Shown here: piece by piece, positions 55,126-64,000 of the stretch | How positions within the stretch are numbered: the first letter of the stretch is position 1 | Layout of the letters: the number at the start of each line of letters is the position of its first letter | NCBI RefSeq assembly: GCF_040546585.1 | Contig: NZ_JBEPOC010000001.1 | Span: 3,224,001 to 3,288,000, forward strand | Direction: 5' to 3' | Length of the DNA: 64,000 bases | Source: Marmoricola sp. OAE513 | GTDB lineage: Bacteria; Actinomycetota; Actinomycetes; Propionibacteriales; Nocardioidaceae | Notes under the pieces: generated by a model | The model's database searches: none | Told to the model about the DNA's origin: nothing | The model's input: the letters and a program-made list of their open reading frames with translations, nothing else | Translations under genes and position numbers: made by a program

Positions 55126-56085
55126 ATGGCTGCTCCGGATCCCTCGCAGGTGCTCGGTCGGGTCACGCTGGTGACCGGTCCCGAGGAGTTCATGGCGGAG
55201 CGGACCGTGCAGTCGGTGCGTGCCTCGGTGCGTCAGGCCGACCCGGAGGCCGAGTTCAGCGAGACGACCGCCGACCTGCTGACGATGGCGACGCTCGGCG
55301 AGCTCGCCGCGCCGTCGCTCTTCTCCTCGACCCGCTGCGTGGTGGTCCGCTCCTTCGAGGACCTGCCCGAGGAGTCGGTCCCCGGGCTGCTGGAGTACGT
55401 CGGGGCGCCGGCCGAGGACGTCGCCCTCGTGCTGGTGCACGGCGGCGGTTCCAAGGGCAGTGGGGTGCTGACCAAGCTGCGCAAGCTCGCGTCCGTCACC
55501 GAGGTGAAGTCGACGAGCCTGACGGCTCGGGAGTTCCCGGGCTTCGTGGTCTCCGAGCTCCGGGCGCACCAGGTGCGGATCGACCAGGATGCGGCGGCGT
55601 ACCTGGTGCAGGCGGTGGGCCAGGACCTGCGGTCGCTCGCGGCGGCGGCCAGCCAGCTCGCCGGCGACTTCGGGGGGCAGGCGATCGGGATCGACATGGT
55701 GAAGACCTACTTCGGCGGCCGCGCGGACGCCAAGGCGTACGCCATCGCCGACAACGCGCTCCTGGGTCGTCCGGGGCCAGCGCTGGAGGAGCTGCGCTGG
55801 GCGCTGGAGACGGGCGCCTCGCCGGTGATGATCACCGGCGCCGTGGCGAACAGCCTGCGCAGCCTGGCCTCGTTCAAGGCGTCGCCTCGTGGCACCGGGA
55901 TGCCGGACTGGAAGGTGCGCAATCTCCGGTCCCAGGCGAACGGCTGGCACGAGGGCGGTCTGGCCCGGGCGATCCGCGTCGTGGCGAACGCGGACGCCGA
56001 GATCAAGGGCAAGGCCCACGACTCGGCGTACGCGCTGGAGAAGATGGTGCTGCAGATCGTGGAGGCCCGGCAGGCGCGAGCCTGA
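55126..56085 (+). CDS. holA: DNA polymerase III subunit delta
   Basis: This 319-residue AAA+-like clamp-loader subunit opens the beta clamp. It has the opening VTLVTGPEEFMAERTVQSVRASV and the central LVLVHGGGSKGSGVLTKLRKL. Helical domain III includes ADAKAYAIADNALLGRPGPALEELRWALETG and ends with HDSAYALEKMVLQIVEAR. It directly follows comEC, as in most actinobacteria. Its transcript ends at the bidirectional hairpin at 56104-56133. Confidence 0.93.
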   Translation: MAAPDPSQVLGRVTLVTGPEEFMAERTVQSVRASVRQADPEAEFSETTADLLTMATLGELAAPSLFSSTRCVVVRSFEDLPEESVPGLLEYVGAPAEDVALVLVHGGGSKGSGVLTKLRKLASVTEVKSTSLTAREFPGFVVSELRAHQVRIDQDAAAYLVQAVGQDLRSLAAAASQLAGDFGGQAIGIDMVKTYFGGRADAKAYAIADNALLGRPGPALEELRWALETGASPVMITGAVANSLRSLASFKASPRGTGMPDWKVRNLRSQANGWHEGGLARAIRVVANADAEIKGKAHDSAYALEKMVLQIVEARQARA

Positions 56086-56103
56086 GGCCCCGGAGAAGCA
56101 GAA

Positions 56104-56133
56104 AGGCGCCCAACCCCGAAGGGGTGGACGCCT
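56104..56133. terminator. Bidirectional terminator between holA and rpsT
   Basis: Nested stem aggcg/cgcct (56104-56108 with 56129-56133) and acccc/ggggt with loop gaa. On the minus strand the stem is followed by tttctgctt, so it mainly terminates rpsT; on the plus strand it ends holA. Confidence 0.75.
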
Positions 56134-56151
56134 CTCAGCGGCGGCGGGTCC

Positions 56152-56412
56152 TCAGAGGGACGCGGCCTGCTTGGCGATCGAGGACTTGCGGTTCGCAGCC
56201 TGGTTCTTGTGGATGACGCCCTTGGACGCGGCCTTGTCGAGCTTGCGGCCGGCCTCGGCGGCGAGGGTCTTGGCCTCGGCAGCGTTGCCGGCCTCGAACG
56301 CCTCGCGGAACTTGCGGACCGAGGTCTTCAGGGCCGAGCGGACGGCCTTGTTGCGCTCGTGGGCGCGCTCGTTCTGCTTGTTGCGCTTGATCTGGGACTT
56401 GATGTTTGCCAC
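56152..56412 (-). CDS. rpsT: 30S ribosomal protein S20
   Basis: This 86-residue basic helical protein opens [35 protein letters not shown], diagnostic of bS20, which binds 16S rRNA early in assembly. Its C-terminal half ([26 protein letters not shown]) is also typical. The GTG start has an AGGTGAG ribosome site. Transcribed against holA in the usual actinobacterial arrangement and ended by the shared hairpin. Confidence 0.97.
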   Translation of the reverse strand: MANIKSQIKRNKQNERAHERNKAVRSALKTSVRKFREAFEAGNAAEAKTLAAEAGRKLDKAASKGVIHKNQAANRKSSIAKQAASL

Positions 56413-56536
56413 GGGGGCTCACCTGTCTGTTGATGCTGGATGACGGAAGAAGATTGAGGGTGCGTGGGCAGGGCTGTTGGACCAGCCCAGACACGAAAAG
56501 AAACGATACCAGCGGAGCGGGTTGCCGCCCAAATCC

Positions 56537-57172
56537 TCAGGAGCGCCCGATCTGGCCCGCGTCGAGGACCCGGTGGCCGACCGCGTCCGACTTCGCCTCC
56601 CGGACCAGGGCCCGGGCGATGTCGGTCGCCTTGTTCGGGCGGTACCTGCCGAGGAGCGGTCCGGCGGCGCGCATCGCCACGAGGCCGATCGACTCACCGG
56701 GACGGTGGGCGTCAGGGCGGGCACCGTCGATCATCGAGGGGCGGACCGCCACCGTCGTCGCGATGCCGCTCGCGGCGACGTCGCGCTCGGTCTCGCCCTT
56801 GACCCGGTTGTAGAACACGCGGGAGTCCGGGGAGGCCCCGATCGCGGTCACGTGCAGGAACCGGGTCGCTCCGGCCGCACGCGCGGCGGCCGCGACAGCG
56901 AGGACCGCGTCGTGGTCGACCGCCCGGAACGCCTCCTGGCTGCCAGCGATCTTGATCGTCGTACCGAGGCAGCTGAACGCGTCGTCGACGGCCGGGAGGC
57001 CGGAGAGCGTCAGGAGGTCGACGACCCGCTGCTCCAGCTTGGCGTCGCTGCGGTCGACCTCGCGCCGACCGACGCTGAGGACAGCGTCCCAGGTGTCGTC
57101 GGCGAGCAGCAGGTCGAGCAGGCGGGAGCCGACCAGCCCGGAGGCTCCGGCGATCAGGGCGGTCCGGCTCAT
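56537..57172 (-). CDS. NAD(P)H-binding oxidoreductase, atypical SDR type
   Basis: This is a 211-residue single-domain protein. It has ALIAGASGLVGSRLLDLLL, a Rossmann motif of the atypical SDR kind, VDDAFSCLGTTIKIAGS, and HVTAIGASPDSRVFYNRVKGETE with the Tyr-x3-Lys pair. It resembles the Nmra/HTATIP2-like reductases. The ATG at 57172 is preferred over upstream in-frame starts because it gives a 4-nt overlap with the phosphotransferase gene's stop. No substrate can be assigned. Confidence 0.8.
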   Translation of the reverse strand: MSRTALIAGASGLVGSRLLDLLLADDTWDAVLSVGRREVDRSDAKLEQRVVDLLTLSGLPAVDDAFSCLGTTIKIAGSQEAFRAVDHDAVLAVAAAARAAGATRFLHVTAIGASPDSRVFYNRVKGETERDVAASGIATTVAVRPSMIDGARPDAHRPGESIGLVAMRAAGPLLGRYRPNKATDIARALVREAKSDAVGHRVLDAGQIGRS

Positions 57173-58125
57173 GGCGTCCATCCTCGTCGTCGGGCCAACC
57201 AGGACCAAGCAGCCTCGGCGGTCCAGCGGTTGTGCACCCGCAGGTAGGGCGAGGTCGGAGGCACCGGGCGCTGGGAAGCCTCCAGCATGAAGCCGCAGAT
57301 CCCGGCGAGCCAGGCGTCGACGTCGTCGGGGTCGACGCCGCTCAGGGCGGGGCGTCGCTGGAGCACCGCCTCGGCGTCGATGCCGTCACCGTGCGCCGAG
57401 ACCAGCAGGTCCAGGCCGTCCTGCCACGGCGTTCCCAGGCCGGGCCAGTTCCAGTCGCAGGCGAGCGTGCGGCCGTCCGCGCCGAGCAGGATGTTGTCGT
57501 CGCGAAGGTCGGCGTGCACCAGGTGCTCTGCGGGGAGGGTGAGGAGCCCCGCGGCGAGCCCGGCCGCCTCGTCACGGTGCGGCCAGGAGTCCGGGACGCT
57601 GTCCCAGCCGGAGACCAGCGATGGGAGCTCGTCGAGCAGCGGTACCAGCTGGGTGCCGCCGGGGAGGTCGGCAGCAGGGACGGCGATCTCCTCGGCGAGG
57701 TCGAGGCACCGCTCCAGGTCGGAGGTGTTCCAGGGGCGGCGGGGTTGCCGGGACGGGACGGCCTCGTACCCGAGCAGCACCCAGTTCTGCTGCTGGCTGA
57801 ACCACTCCAGCCGGGCGGCCGGTACGACGTCACCCAGCGCGCTGACCTTGCGGATCTCCTCGGCGTACGAGGCGGCGACCTGCGCCTGGGCGACCTTGCT
57901 GGCCGCCTTCACGAACGTCTGCCGACCGTTCTCGCCGGTGAGGACCGAGGCGAAGCCCGGGGTGAAACCGCTGGTGCGGGACTCCGCGCGCACCACCGGC
58001 GAGCCCAGCTCGTCCTCGACCAGGGACCGGACCTCTGGCGGCAGGAACTTCCACTCCAGCCGCAGCGCGGTCTTCCCGTGCGGGACGGCGTCGACGCCAC
58101 GCGTGCCGACCGGCGAGGGTTCCAT
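57169..58125 (-). CDS. Aminoglycoside phosphotransferase family protein
   Basis: This is a 318-residue kinase-like protein. It has an N-lobe (VLTGENGRQTFVKAASKV with the ATP-site lysine), the catalytic loop HADLRDDNILLG and the metal-binding CDWNWPGLGTPWQDGLDLL. This family phosphorylates small molecules, including antibiotics or sugars, and most members are not resistance enzymes. It is followed by, and translationally coupled to, the small NAD(P)H-binding gene. Substrate unknown. Confidence 0.85.
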   Translation of the reverse strand: MEPSPVGTRGVDAVPHGKTALRLEWKFLPPEVRSLVEDELGSPVVRAESRTSGFTPGFASVLTGENGRQTFVKAASKVAQAQVAASYAEEIRKVSALGDVVPAARLEWFSQQQNWVLLGYEAVPSRQPRRPWNTSDLERCLDLAEEIAVPAADLPGGTQLVPLLDELPSLVSGWDSVPDSWPHRDEAAGLAAGLLTLPAEHLVHADLRDDNILLGADGRTLACDWNWPGLGTPWQDGLDLLVSAHGDGIDAEAVLQRRPALSGVDPDDVDAWLAGICGFMLEASQRPVPPTSPYLRVHNRWTAEAAWSWLARRRGWTP

Positions 58126-58134
58126 GGCGGCGAT

Positions 58135-59532
58135 TCAAGCAGACGGCGGCGTGATGCCCGCGGCTTCCTCGAGCTCGACCAGTGCTGCCTTGACCGCGTC
58201 CGCGAGCGCGTCGACGTCCGGGGCAACTTCGGGGGTGGTCACGAAACCGAAGTCCACCCAGTCGAGGTAGCTGAAGACGGTGATGTTGAGGGCCACGTCG
58301 AGCACCAGCGGACCGATCGGCAGCAGCGAGCGCAGCGGTGCGGTGGCCATGTAGAGCGGGAAGCTCGGCCCCGGGACGTTGGAGACGACCAGGTTGATCG
58401 GTGCGAGCGAGTTCGACAGGCCGCTCATCGTGTACGCGCGGGACGCGATGGTGAGCAGGCCCGGGGGAGTGATGTCGGGCAGCTGCATGATCTGCCGCGC
58501 GCTCAGCGCCTTGGCCATCTCCTTGGCGCCCTGGGAGCTCTCGAAGATCGCCTTGATGCGTTCTGCCGGGTCGGCGATGTCGGTGGCCATGTTGACGGTC
58601 ATCGAGGAGACCTGGTTGCCGACGTGGCCGGCTGTGTCCTCGGTCCGCGTCGAGACCGGGATCTGCGCGATCAGCGGCTTGGCGGGGATGCCCTCCCGCT
58701 CGGCGAAGTAGATCCGCAGCGCGCCGGAGACCAGGGCGAGCACGACGTCGTTCAGCTTCACCCCGTACGCGTCCTTGACCGCGCGGACCCGGGCGAGCTC
58801 GACCCGGGCGCCGGTGATCCTGCGGTGCGGGCTGAGGGTGGCGTTGAACCGGGTGGCCGGGGCGGAGAAGAAGGCCGGCGGCTTGTTCTTGAGGTTGCGC
58901 ACCGCGACTTGCTGGCGCACGGTCTGGTTGAGGATGCCGATGATCCTGGCCGGCGTGCGGACCCCGACGTTGACCCAGCCGCCGACGAGAGCCTTGAGCT
59001 GGTTGGGGGTGTCGCTGCCGATGCTGTGCACGACCTCGGTCGAGGGCGGACGGGGCTGGGGCTCGATGTCGAGCAGGATCTCGCCGAGCCCGGCGCCGGA
59101 GACGCCGTCGACGATCGAGTGGTGCATCTTGGTGAGCGTGGCGACGCGGCCGTTCTGCAGGCCCTCGATCACCCAGAGCTCCCACAGGGGTCGGTTGCGG
59201 TCGAGCTTGTAGGACATCAGCCGGCTGATCAGCTCGTCGAGCTCTTTGCGGGTGCCCGGCTGGGGGACACCGATCCGACGGATGTGGAAGTCGGGATCGA
59301 GATTCTCGTCCTCGACGAACCAGGGCCGTTCGAGTCCGAACGGCGCCTCGACGACCTTCCACCGCAGCTGCGGCATCTGCGGGAGACGCTCGATGACGAT
59401 GCGGCGTACCTCGGCGAACGAGAAGTCCGGAGCATCGACGGTGTCGTGGATGGCGACCGCGCCGATGTGCATGTGCCAGGCCGGCGTCTCGCCGTACCAG
59501 AATGCGGCGTCCACCCCGCTCATCCGCTTCAT
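58135..59532 (-). CDS. Wax ester synthase/diacylglycerol acyltransferase (WS/DGAT)
   Basis: This 465-residue acyltransferase makes triacylglycerols or wax esters from acyl-CoA for storage. It has the catalytic HHxxxDG motif as [13 protein letters not shown] near residue 140, the opening [23 protein letters not shown], and the C-terminal [41 protein letters not shown]. The ATG follows TACGCT by 6 nt, a leaderless-type start. Lipid storage of this kind is common in soil actinobacteria and fits the lipid-catabolic genes upstream. It precedes the phosphotransferase gene by 9 nt. Confidence 0.92.
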   Translation of the reverse strand: MKRMSGVDAAFWYGETPAWHMHIGAVAIHDTVDAPDFSFAEVRRIVIERLPQMPQLRWKVVEAPFGLERPWFVEDENLDPDFHIRRIGVPQPGTRKELDELISRLMSYKLDRNRPLWELWVIEGLQNGRVATLTKMHHSIVDGVSGAGLGEILLDIEPQPRPPSTEVVHSIGSDTPNQLKALVGGWVNVGVRTPARIIGILNQTVRQQVAVRNLKNKPPAFFSAPATRFNATLSPHRRITGARVELARVRAVKDAYGVKLNDVVLALVSGALRIYFAEREGIPAKPLIAQIPVSTRTEDTAGHVGNQVSSMTVNMATDIADPAERIKAIFESSQGAKEMAKALSARQIMQLPDITPPGLLTIASRAYTMSGLSNSLAPINLVVSNVPGPSFPLYMATAPLRSLLPIGPLVLDVALNITVFSYLDWVDFGFVTTPEVAPDVDALADAVKAALVELEEAAGITPPSA

Positions 59533-59591
59533 GGCCGCAGCGTAGGGGAGCGGTGCGGGTCAGGACGAGAGCCGAGCCGCGCCTTGTGGAA

Positions 59592-60149
59592 TCAATCCGT
59601 GTCGGCTGCCCCGCCGGCCACCGCTGCGAGGAAGGCTTGGGTGAACCCGGGGAGGTCGTCCGGCTTCCGGCTGGTGATCAGGTTCCCGTCGGTGACCACG
59701 GGTTCGTCGACCCACTCGGCGCCGGCGTTGCGCAGGTCGGTCTGCAGGCTGGGCCAGGACGTCACCCGGCGACCACGGGCGACGTCGGCCTCGGCGAGCA
59801 GCCAGCCCGCGTGGCAGATCGCTGCCACCGGCTTGCCGCTGGCGAGGAAGTCGCGGACGAACGCCACGGCGTCGTCGTCCTGTCGCAGGGCGTCGGGGTT
59901 GGCGACGCCACCGGGCAGGACCAGGCCGTCGTACTCGTCCACGTCGGCCTCGCGGACCCGGCGGTCGACGGGTCGTTTCTCCGCCTTGTCGAGGTGGTCG
60001 TAGGTCTGCACCTCCCCGGTCTCCGGACTGAGCAGGTCGGCGGTGGCGCCTGCGTTGAGCACGGCATCCCACGGGTGGGTCAGCTCGACCCGCTCGACAC
60101 CCTCGCCTGCGGTGAGGAAGGCGACCCTCTTCTGCGTCAGATCAGTCAT
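59592..60149 (-). CDS. Type 1 glutamine amidotransferase-like protein, PfpI/DJ-1 family
   Basis: This 185-residue single-domain protein has the nucleophile elbow AAICHAGWLLAEADV with the catalytic cysteine, the preceding YDGLVLPGGVANPDALR with the conserved glutamate-type loop, and a C-terminal WVDEPVVTDGNLITSRKPDDL typical of PfpI proteases/deglycases. Possible roles are protein deglycation or stress protection. The ATG has a GGAGG ribosome site. It faces lepA across a divergent 140-nt gap (60150-60289) with no clear elements beyond GC-rich sequence. Confidence 0.9.
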   Translation of the reverse strand: MTDLTQKRVAFLTAGEGVERVELTHPWDAVLNAGATADLLSPETGEVQTYDHLDKAEKRPVDRRVREADVDEYDGLVLPGGVANPDALRQDDDAVAFVRDFLASGKPVAAICHAGWLLAEADVARGRRVTSWPSLQTDLRNAGAEWVDEPVVTDGNLITSRKPDDLPGFTQAFLAAVAGGAADTD

Positions 60150-60289
60150 GGACCTCCGGTTCCCGTTCCGCGTCCGCCCATGCGCCGCGGAACACGCCGT
60201 TTGGGCGGGGTGGCGCCCCGCGTGGGAGGATGGCCTCCGCCCTTTGACGAACGCCGATCACGACGAGCGCCTGAACGAGAAAGCTGAGC

Positions 60290-62167
<1,878 letters not shown>

Positions 62168-62282
62168 GCGCGGTCATACGCGGCACCTGGCTGCGTTGTC
62201 GTCACTTGAAGTCCGCTCCGCTGCGCTTCGCATGAGGACTCCTGCGTTCCTCCGCCTTGCCAGCCACCACGTCTGACCACGC
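62168..62282. repeat. REP-like intergenic sequence between lepA and the oxidoreductase gene
   Basis: The 115-nt gap holds an imperfect dyad with arms acctggctgcg (left) and cgccttgccagcc (right), separated by cacttgaagtccgctccgct-type pyrimidine-rich sequence. It resembles extragenic repeats between convergent genes in actinobacteria, as remembered. No terminator T tract and no open frame of interest were seen. Confidence 0.3.
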
Positions 62283-63122
62283 TCAGCCCGCGAGGGTCGC
62301 GAGGACCTCGTCCCGGACGCACGACGCTGCGGCGAGGAGTCCGTTCGCGGCGGCGTTGAGCACCGAGGCCATCGGCATCTGCAGCTCGGCAGTCGTCGCG
62401 AGGTCGCCGGCGGCGTACACGCCCGCCAGGCTGGTGCGTCCGAAGCCGTCCACCTCGATGCAGCCGGTCGGCAGCATCGTCAGCCCGAGCTGCTCGGCGA
62501 ACGGCGTGGACTGCGCATAGGTCGTCTTGACGATGAGGCCGCGGGCGTCGATCTCGGTCCCGTCGGCGCGGGTGACGACCACGCCGTCACCGCTGGCTCG
62601 CACCTCGACGATGTCGTCGACCACGACGGTCTCGGCGGCGATGGGGGCCATCATCAGCACCATTGCCTGCGCGTGTTCGCTGCCCTCGATGACGACCCGG
62701 CCGCCGGCGTACTCGTGGCCGTGGCAGAAGGGGCAGTGCGCAGCCGCGCTGCCGAAGACCTCGGGCAGGCCGGGGATGTCCGGCAGGGTGTCGCGCACCC
62801 CGGTCGCGAGGAGCAAGCGTCGGGCGCGCAGGGGCTCGCCTTCGGCGAGGGTCACGGTGAAGTCGCCCTCGGTGCCGGACACCTCGGTGGCGGCGACCCG
62901 GCGTACCTCGACCGTCTCGTACGTCGCGATCTCCCGCAGGGCATCCGCCCGCAGTTCAGCCGGGTCGGTGCCGTCGCGGGTGAGGAAGTTGTGCATCGCG
63001 TCTGCCGGGTCGTTGCGGTAGACCCCGGAGTCGAGGAGGACGGCGTAGCGGTGCATCCGGCCGAGGGTGAGTGCTGCCTGGAGGCCGGCGGGGCCTCCGC
63101 CGATGATGATCACGTCGTGCAC
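62283..63122 (-). CDS. FAD-dependent NAD(P)-disulfide oxidoreductase, thioredoxin reductase-like
   Basis: This is a 279-residue flavoprotein. It has VIIIGGGPAGLQAALTLGRMHR at the N-terminus for FAD and the redox motif HCPFCHGHEYAGGRVVIEG with a CxxC pair. The nucleotide part (GRVVIEGSEHAQAMVLMMAP) is reduced relative to full thioredoxin reductases, and the protein ends VYAAGDLATTAELQMPMA. It is likely a reductase for small disulfides or mycothiol-linked partners. The GTG has an AGGAG ribosome site. It is divergent from a MerR regulator whose operator lies between them. Confidence 0.85.
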   Translation of the reverse strand: MHDVIIIGGGPAGLQAALTLGRMHRYAVLLDSGVYRNDPADAMHNFLTRDGTDPAELRADALREIATYETVEVRRVAATEVSGTEGDFTVTLAEGEPLRARRLLLATGVRDTLPDIPGLPEVFGSAAAHCPFCHGHEYAGGRVVIEGSEHAQAMVLMMAPIAAETVVVDDIVEVRASGDGVVVTRADGTEIDARGLIVKTTYAQSTPFAEQLGLTMLPTGCIEVDGFGRTSLAGVYAAGDLATTAELQMPMASVLNAAANGLLAAASCVRDEVLATLAG

Positions 63123-63168
63123 GGGAGTCTCCTGAGAGGTCGGGAACTTGATTCAGGGACCAGCGTGT

Positions 63169-63190
63169 GACTTCATGTTGACATGAAGTC
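63169..63190. promoter_or_regulatory. MerR-type operator overlapping the merR start codon
   Basis: A perfect inverted repeat: gacttcatgt (63169-63178) and acatgaagtc (63181-63190) with a 2-bp centre. The start codon of the MerR gene lies inside the right arm, so autorepression by occlusion is likely, and the repeat also lies in the promoter region of the divergent oxidoreductase. Confidence 0.65.
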
Positions 63191-63578
63191 AAATGAGTGG
63201 ACGGTCGGTCAGGTCGCGGAGCGGTTCGAGCTGCCCACCAACGTGCTGCGGCACTGGGAGACCGTCGGTCTGCTGACCCCGGCGCGTGACTCCGCGGACC
63301 GCCGTCGGTACGGCCGCGACGACGTTGTCCGGGTTGCGGTGATCCAGCGCAGCAAGGCGGCGGGGATGAGCCTCGACCAGATCCGGGTGCTGATGGACTC
63401 CGAGGCTCGGGGGCGACACGAGGTGCTCGAGGCGCACATCGCCGACCTGGACCGGCGGATGGAGGAGATGCGTCAGTCGCGCGAGATGGCGCAGCACGCG
63501 TTCTCCTGCAAGGAGCACGACGTGACCTCGTGCCCGGGGTTCCGCAAGCACGTGAAAGACCTGCTCACGGATTTCTGA
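63183..63578 (+). CDS. MerR family transcriptional regulator with paired cysteines
   Basis: This is a 131-residue regulator. It has the MerR helix-turn-helix WTVGQVAERFELPTNVLRHWETVGLLTPARDSADRRRYG, then a coiled-coil dimerisation helix, and a C-terminal segment AFSCKEHDVTSCPGFRKHV with Cys109 and Cys117. These may sense redox state or metal, fitting the divergent CPFC-type disulfide reductase. The ATG is within the operator; there is no ribosome site, so a leaderless transcript is likely. Below this gene, ttcacatccgggtgaa at 63591-63606 forms a loose dyad. Confidence 0.88.
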   Translation: MKSNEWTVGQVAERFELPTNVLRHWETVGLLTPARDSADRRRYGRDDVVRVAVIQRSKAAGMSLDQIRVLMDSEARGRHEVLEAHIADLDRRMEEMRQSREMAQHAFSCKEHDVTSCPGFRKHVKDLLTDF

Positions 63579-63668
63579 ATTCACATCCGGGTGAAATATC
63601 CGTTCCCGATCGGTCTCGGAATGGCAGGATGTCCGGCGTCAACACGCACTTCTATCTTGGGGAACCTC

Positions 63669-64000
63669 TTGAAGACATCTCGCATCATGCGTCTCGCCGC
63701 TGCGGCGGCCATCGCCGGGCTCACTCTCGTGGGGACCGCCGTCGTCCCGGCCCAGGCGGACACCGCCTCCATCAAGGTCACCGGCATCAAGCTGAAGCCG
63801 ATCGTGACGTACAACGCTGGTCAGAACTTCATCGGTGGCACCATTGGGTTGGACTGGGACGAGGACGTCGACATCTACGATGTCGAGGCTGACGTCAAGG
63901 TGAACGGCAAGACCGTCGCCACGAGCGTTCCGCTGGCTCCCAACGGTTTCAACTACAACCGTTCCTGGGGCGCCGGCACGGTCCAGCTCACCAACGTCAA
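63669..64000 (+). CDS. Secreted protein, partial (window end)
   Basis: Only the first ~110 residues are present. The sequence starts with a signal peptide (MKTSRIMRLAAAAAIAGLTL and VGTAVVPAQA) and continues with a beta-rich region (VTGIKLKPIVTYNAGQNFIGG). The TTG start at 63669 is chosen because TGGGGAACC lies just before it; an ATG at 63687 is the alternative. No family can be assigned from the visible part. The exported beta-rich start would suit a cell-surface or Ig-like repeat protein. Confidence 0.6.
   Translation, partial: MKTSRIMRLAAAAAIAGLTLVGTAVVPAQADTASIKVTGIKLKPIVTYNAGQNFIGGTIGLDWDEDVDIYDVEADVKVNGKTVATSVPLAPNGFNYNRSWGAGTVQLTNV

Noticed and set aside
52120-56216. Very long frames on both strands through comEA-comEC-holA
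   Set aside because: Codon-bias shadows; repetitive Arg/Gly/Pro composition, and the real genes have clear motifs in the third frame.
57232-60003. A 923-codon plus-strand frame over the WS/DGAT and phosphotransferase genes
   Set aside because: Antisense shadow; the minus-strand frames carry clear enzyme motifs and good starts.

Overview
The window is a high-GC chromosomal segment of an actinobacterium. The gene order rodA - TIGR03960 radical SAM - TIGR03936 - rne - rplU - rpmA - obg - proB - proA - nadD - rsfS - phosphoglycerate mutase, and later leuS - degV - comEA - comEC - holA - rpsT - lepA, is the usual actinobacterial backbone. Frequent GTG starts, F420-type flavin-independent enzymes, a wax ester/triacylglycerol synthase and a mycothiol-type maleylpyruvate isomerase fold fit Propionibacteriales, and Nocardioides or a relative is my best guess. 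No plasmid, phage, IS element or CRISPR array was seen.

Layout. 0-16 kb: the tail of rodA, a secreted subtilase with a PASTA-like tail, a ChaA-type antiporter, then the radical SAM gene. Its usual partner (TIGR03936) is displaced about 6 kb by an accessory block that includes helR, an RNA polymerase-protecting ATPase. helR sits behind a 19-bp rifamycin-associated element, and a tiny promoter-terminator unit points the other way from the same element. Ribonuclease E follows behind a leader of three consecutive hairpins. 16-30 kb: an HAD phosphatase, an MFS/MarR pair, rplU-rpmA-obg-proB, proA, then an envelope-type block (CDP-alcohol phosphatidyltransferase, VTT-like membrane protein, a double FkbM methyltransferase, a GT61 glycosyltransferase) inserted before nadD-rsfS-gpm. 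30-40 kb: a secreted phospholipase D-like protein, tRNA-Ala(GGC), and a 6.2-kb Rhs/YD-repeat polymorphic toxin gene. The toxin gene carries one frameshift near its 5' end, an unrecognised 116-residue C-terminal tip, an overlapping small membrane gene (candidate immunity) and two more low-GC genes.

40-48 kb: a catabolic and redox neighbourhood. An enoyl-CoA hydratase and an F420-dependent LLM-class oxidoreductase diverge from a KstR-like palindrome. They are followed by a DUF2834 protein, an acetyltransferase, a Baeyer-Villiger-type monooxygenase divergent from an AraC regulator, DUF1304, an MDMPI-type protein, an SDR, a DUF1272 zinc protein and galE. 48-64 kb: leuS behind a leader peptide with three consecutive leucine codons plus an attenuator, then degV, comEA/comEC, holA, rpsT, a reductase/phosphotransferase pair, a WS/DGAT, a PfpI-family protein, lepA, a CPFC-containing FAD oxidoreductase divergent from its MerR regulator, and the start of a secreted protein.

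Many genes show a TANNNT-type -10 hexamer 6-7 nt before the start codon with no Shine-Dalgarno sequence, so leaderless transcripts look common here. All identifications are by reading the sequence; no database search was run.
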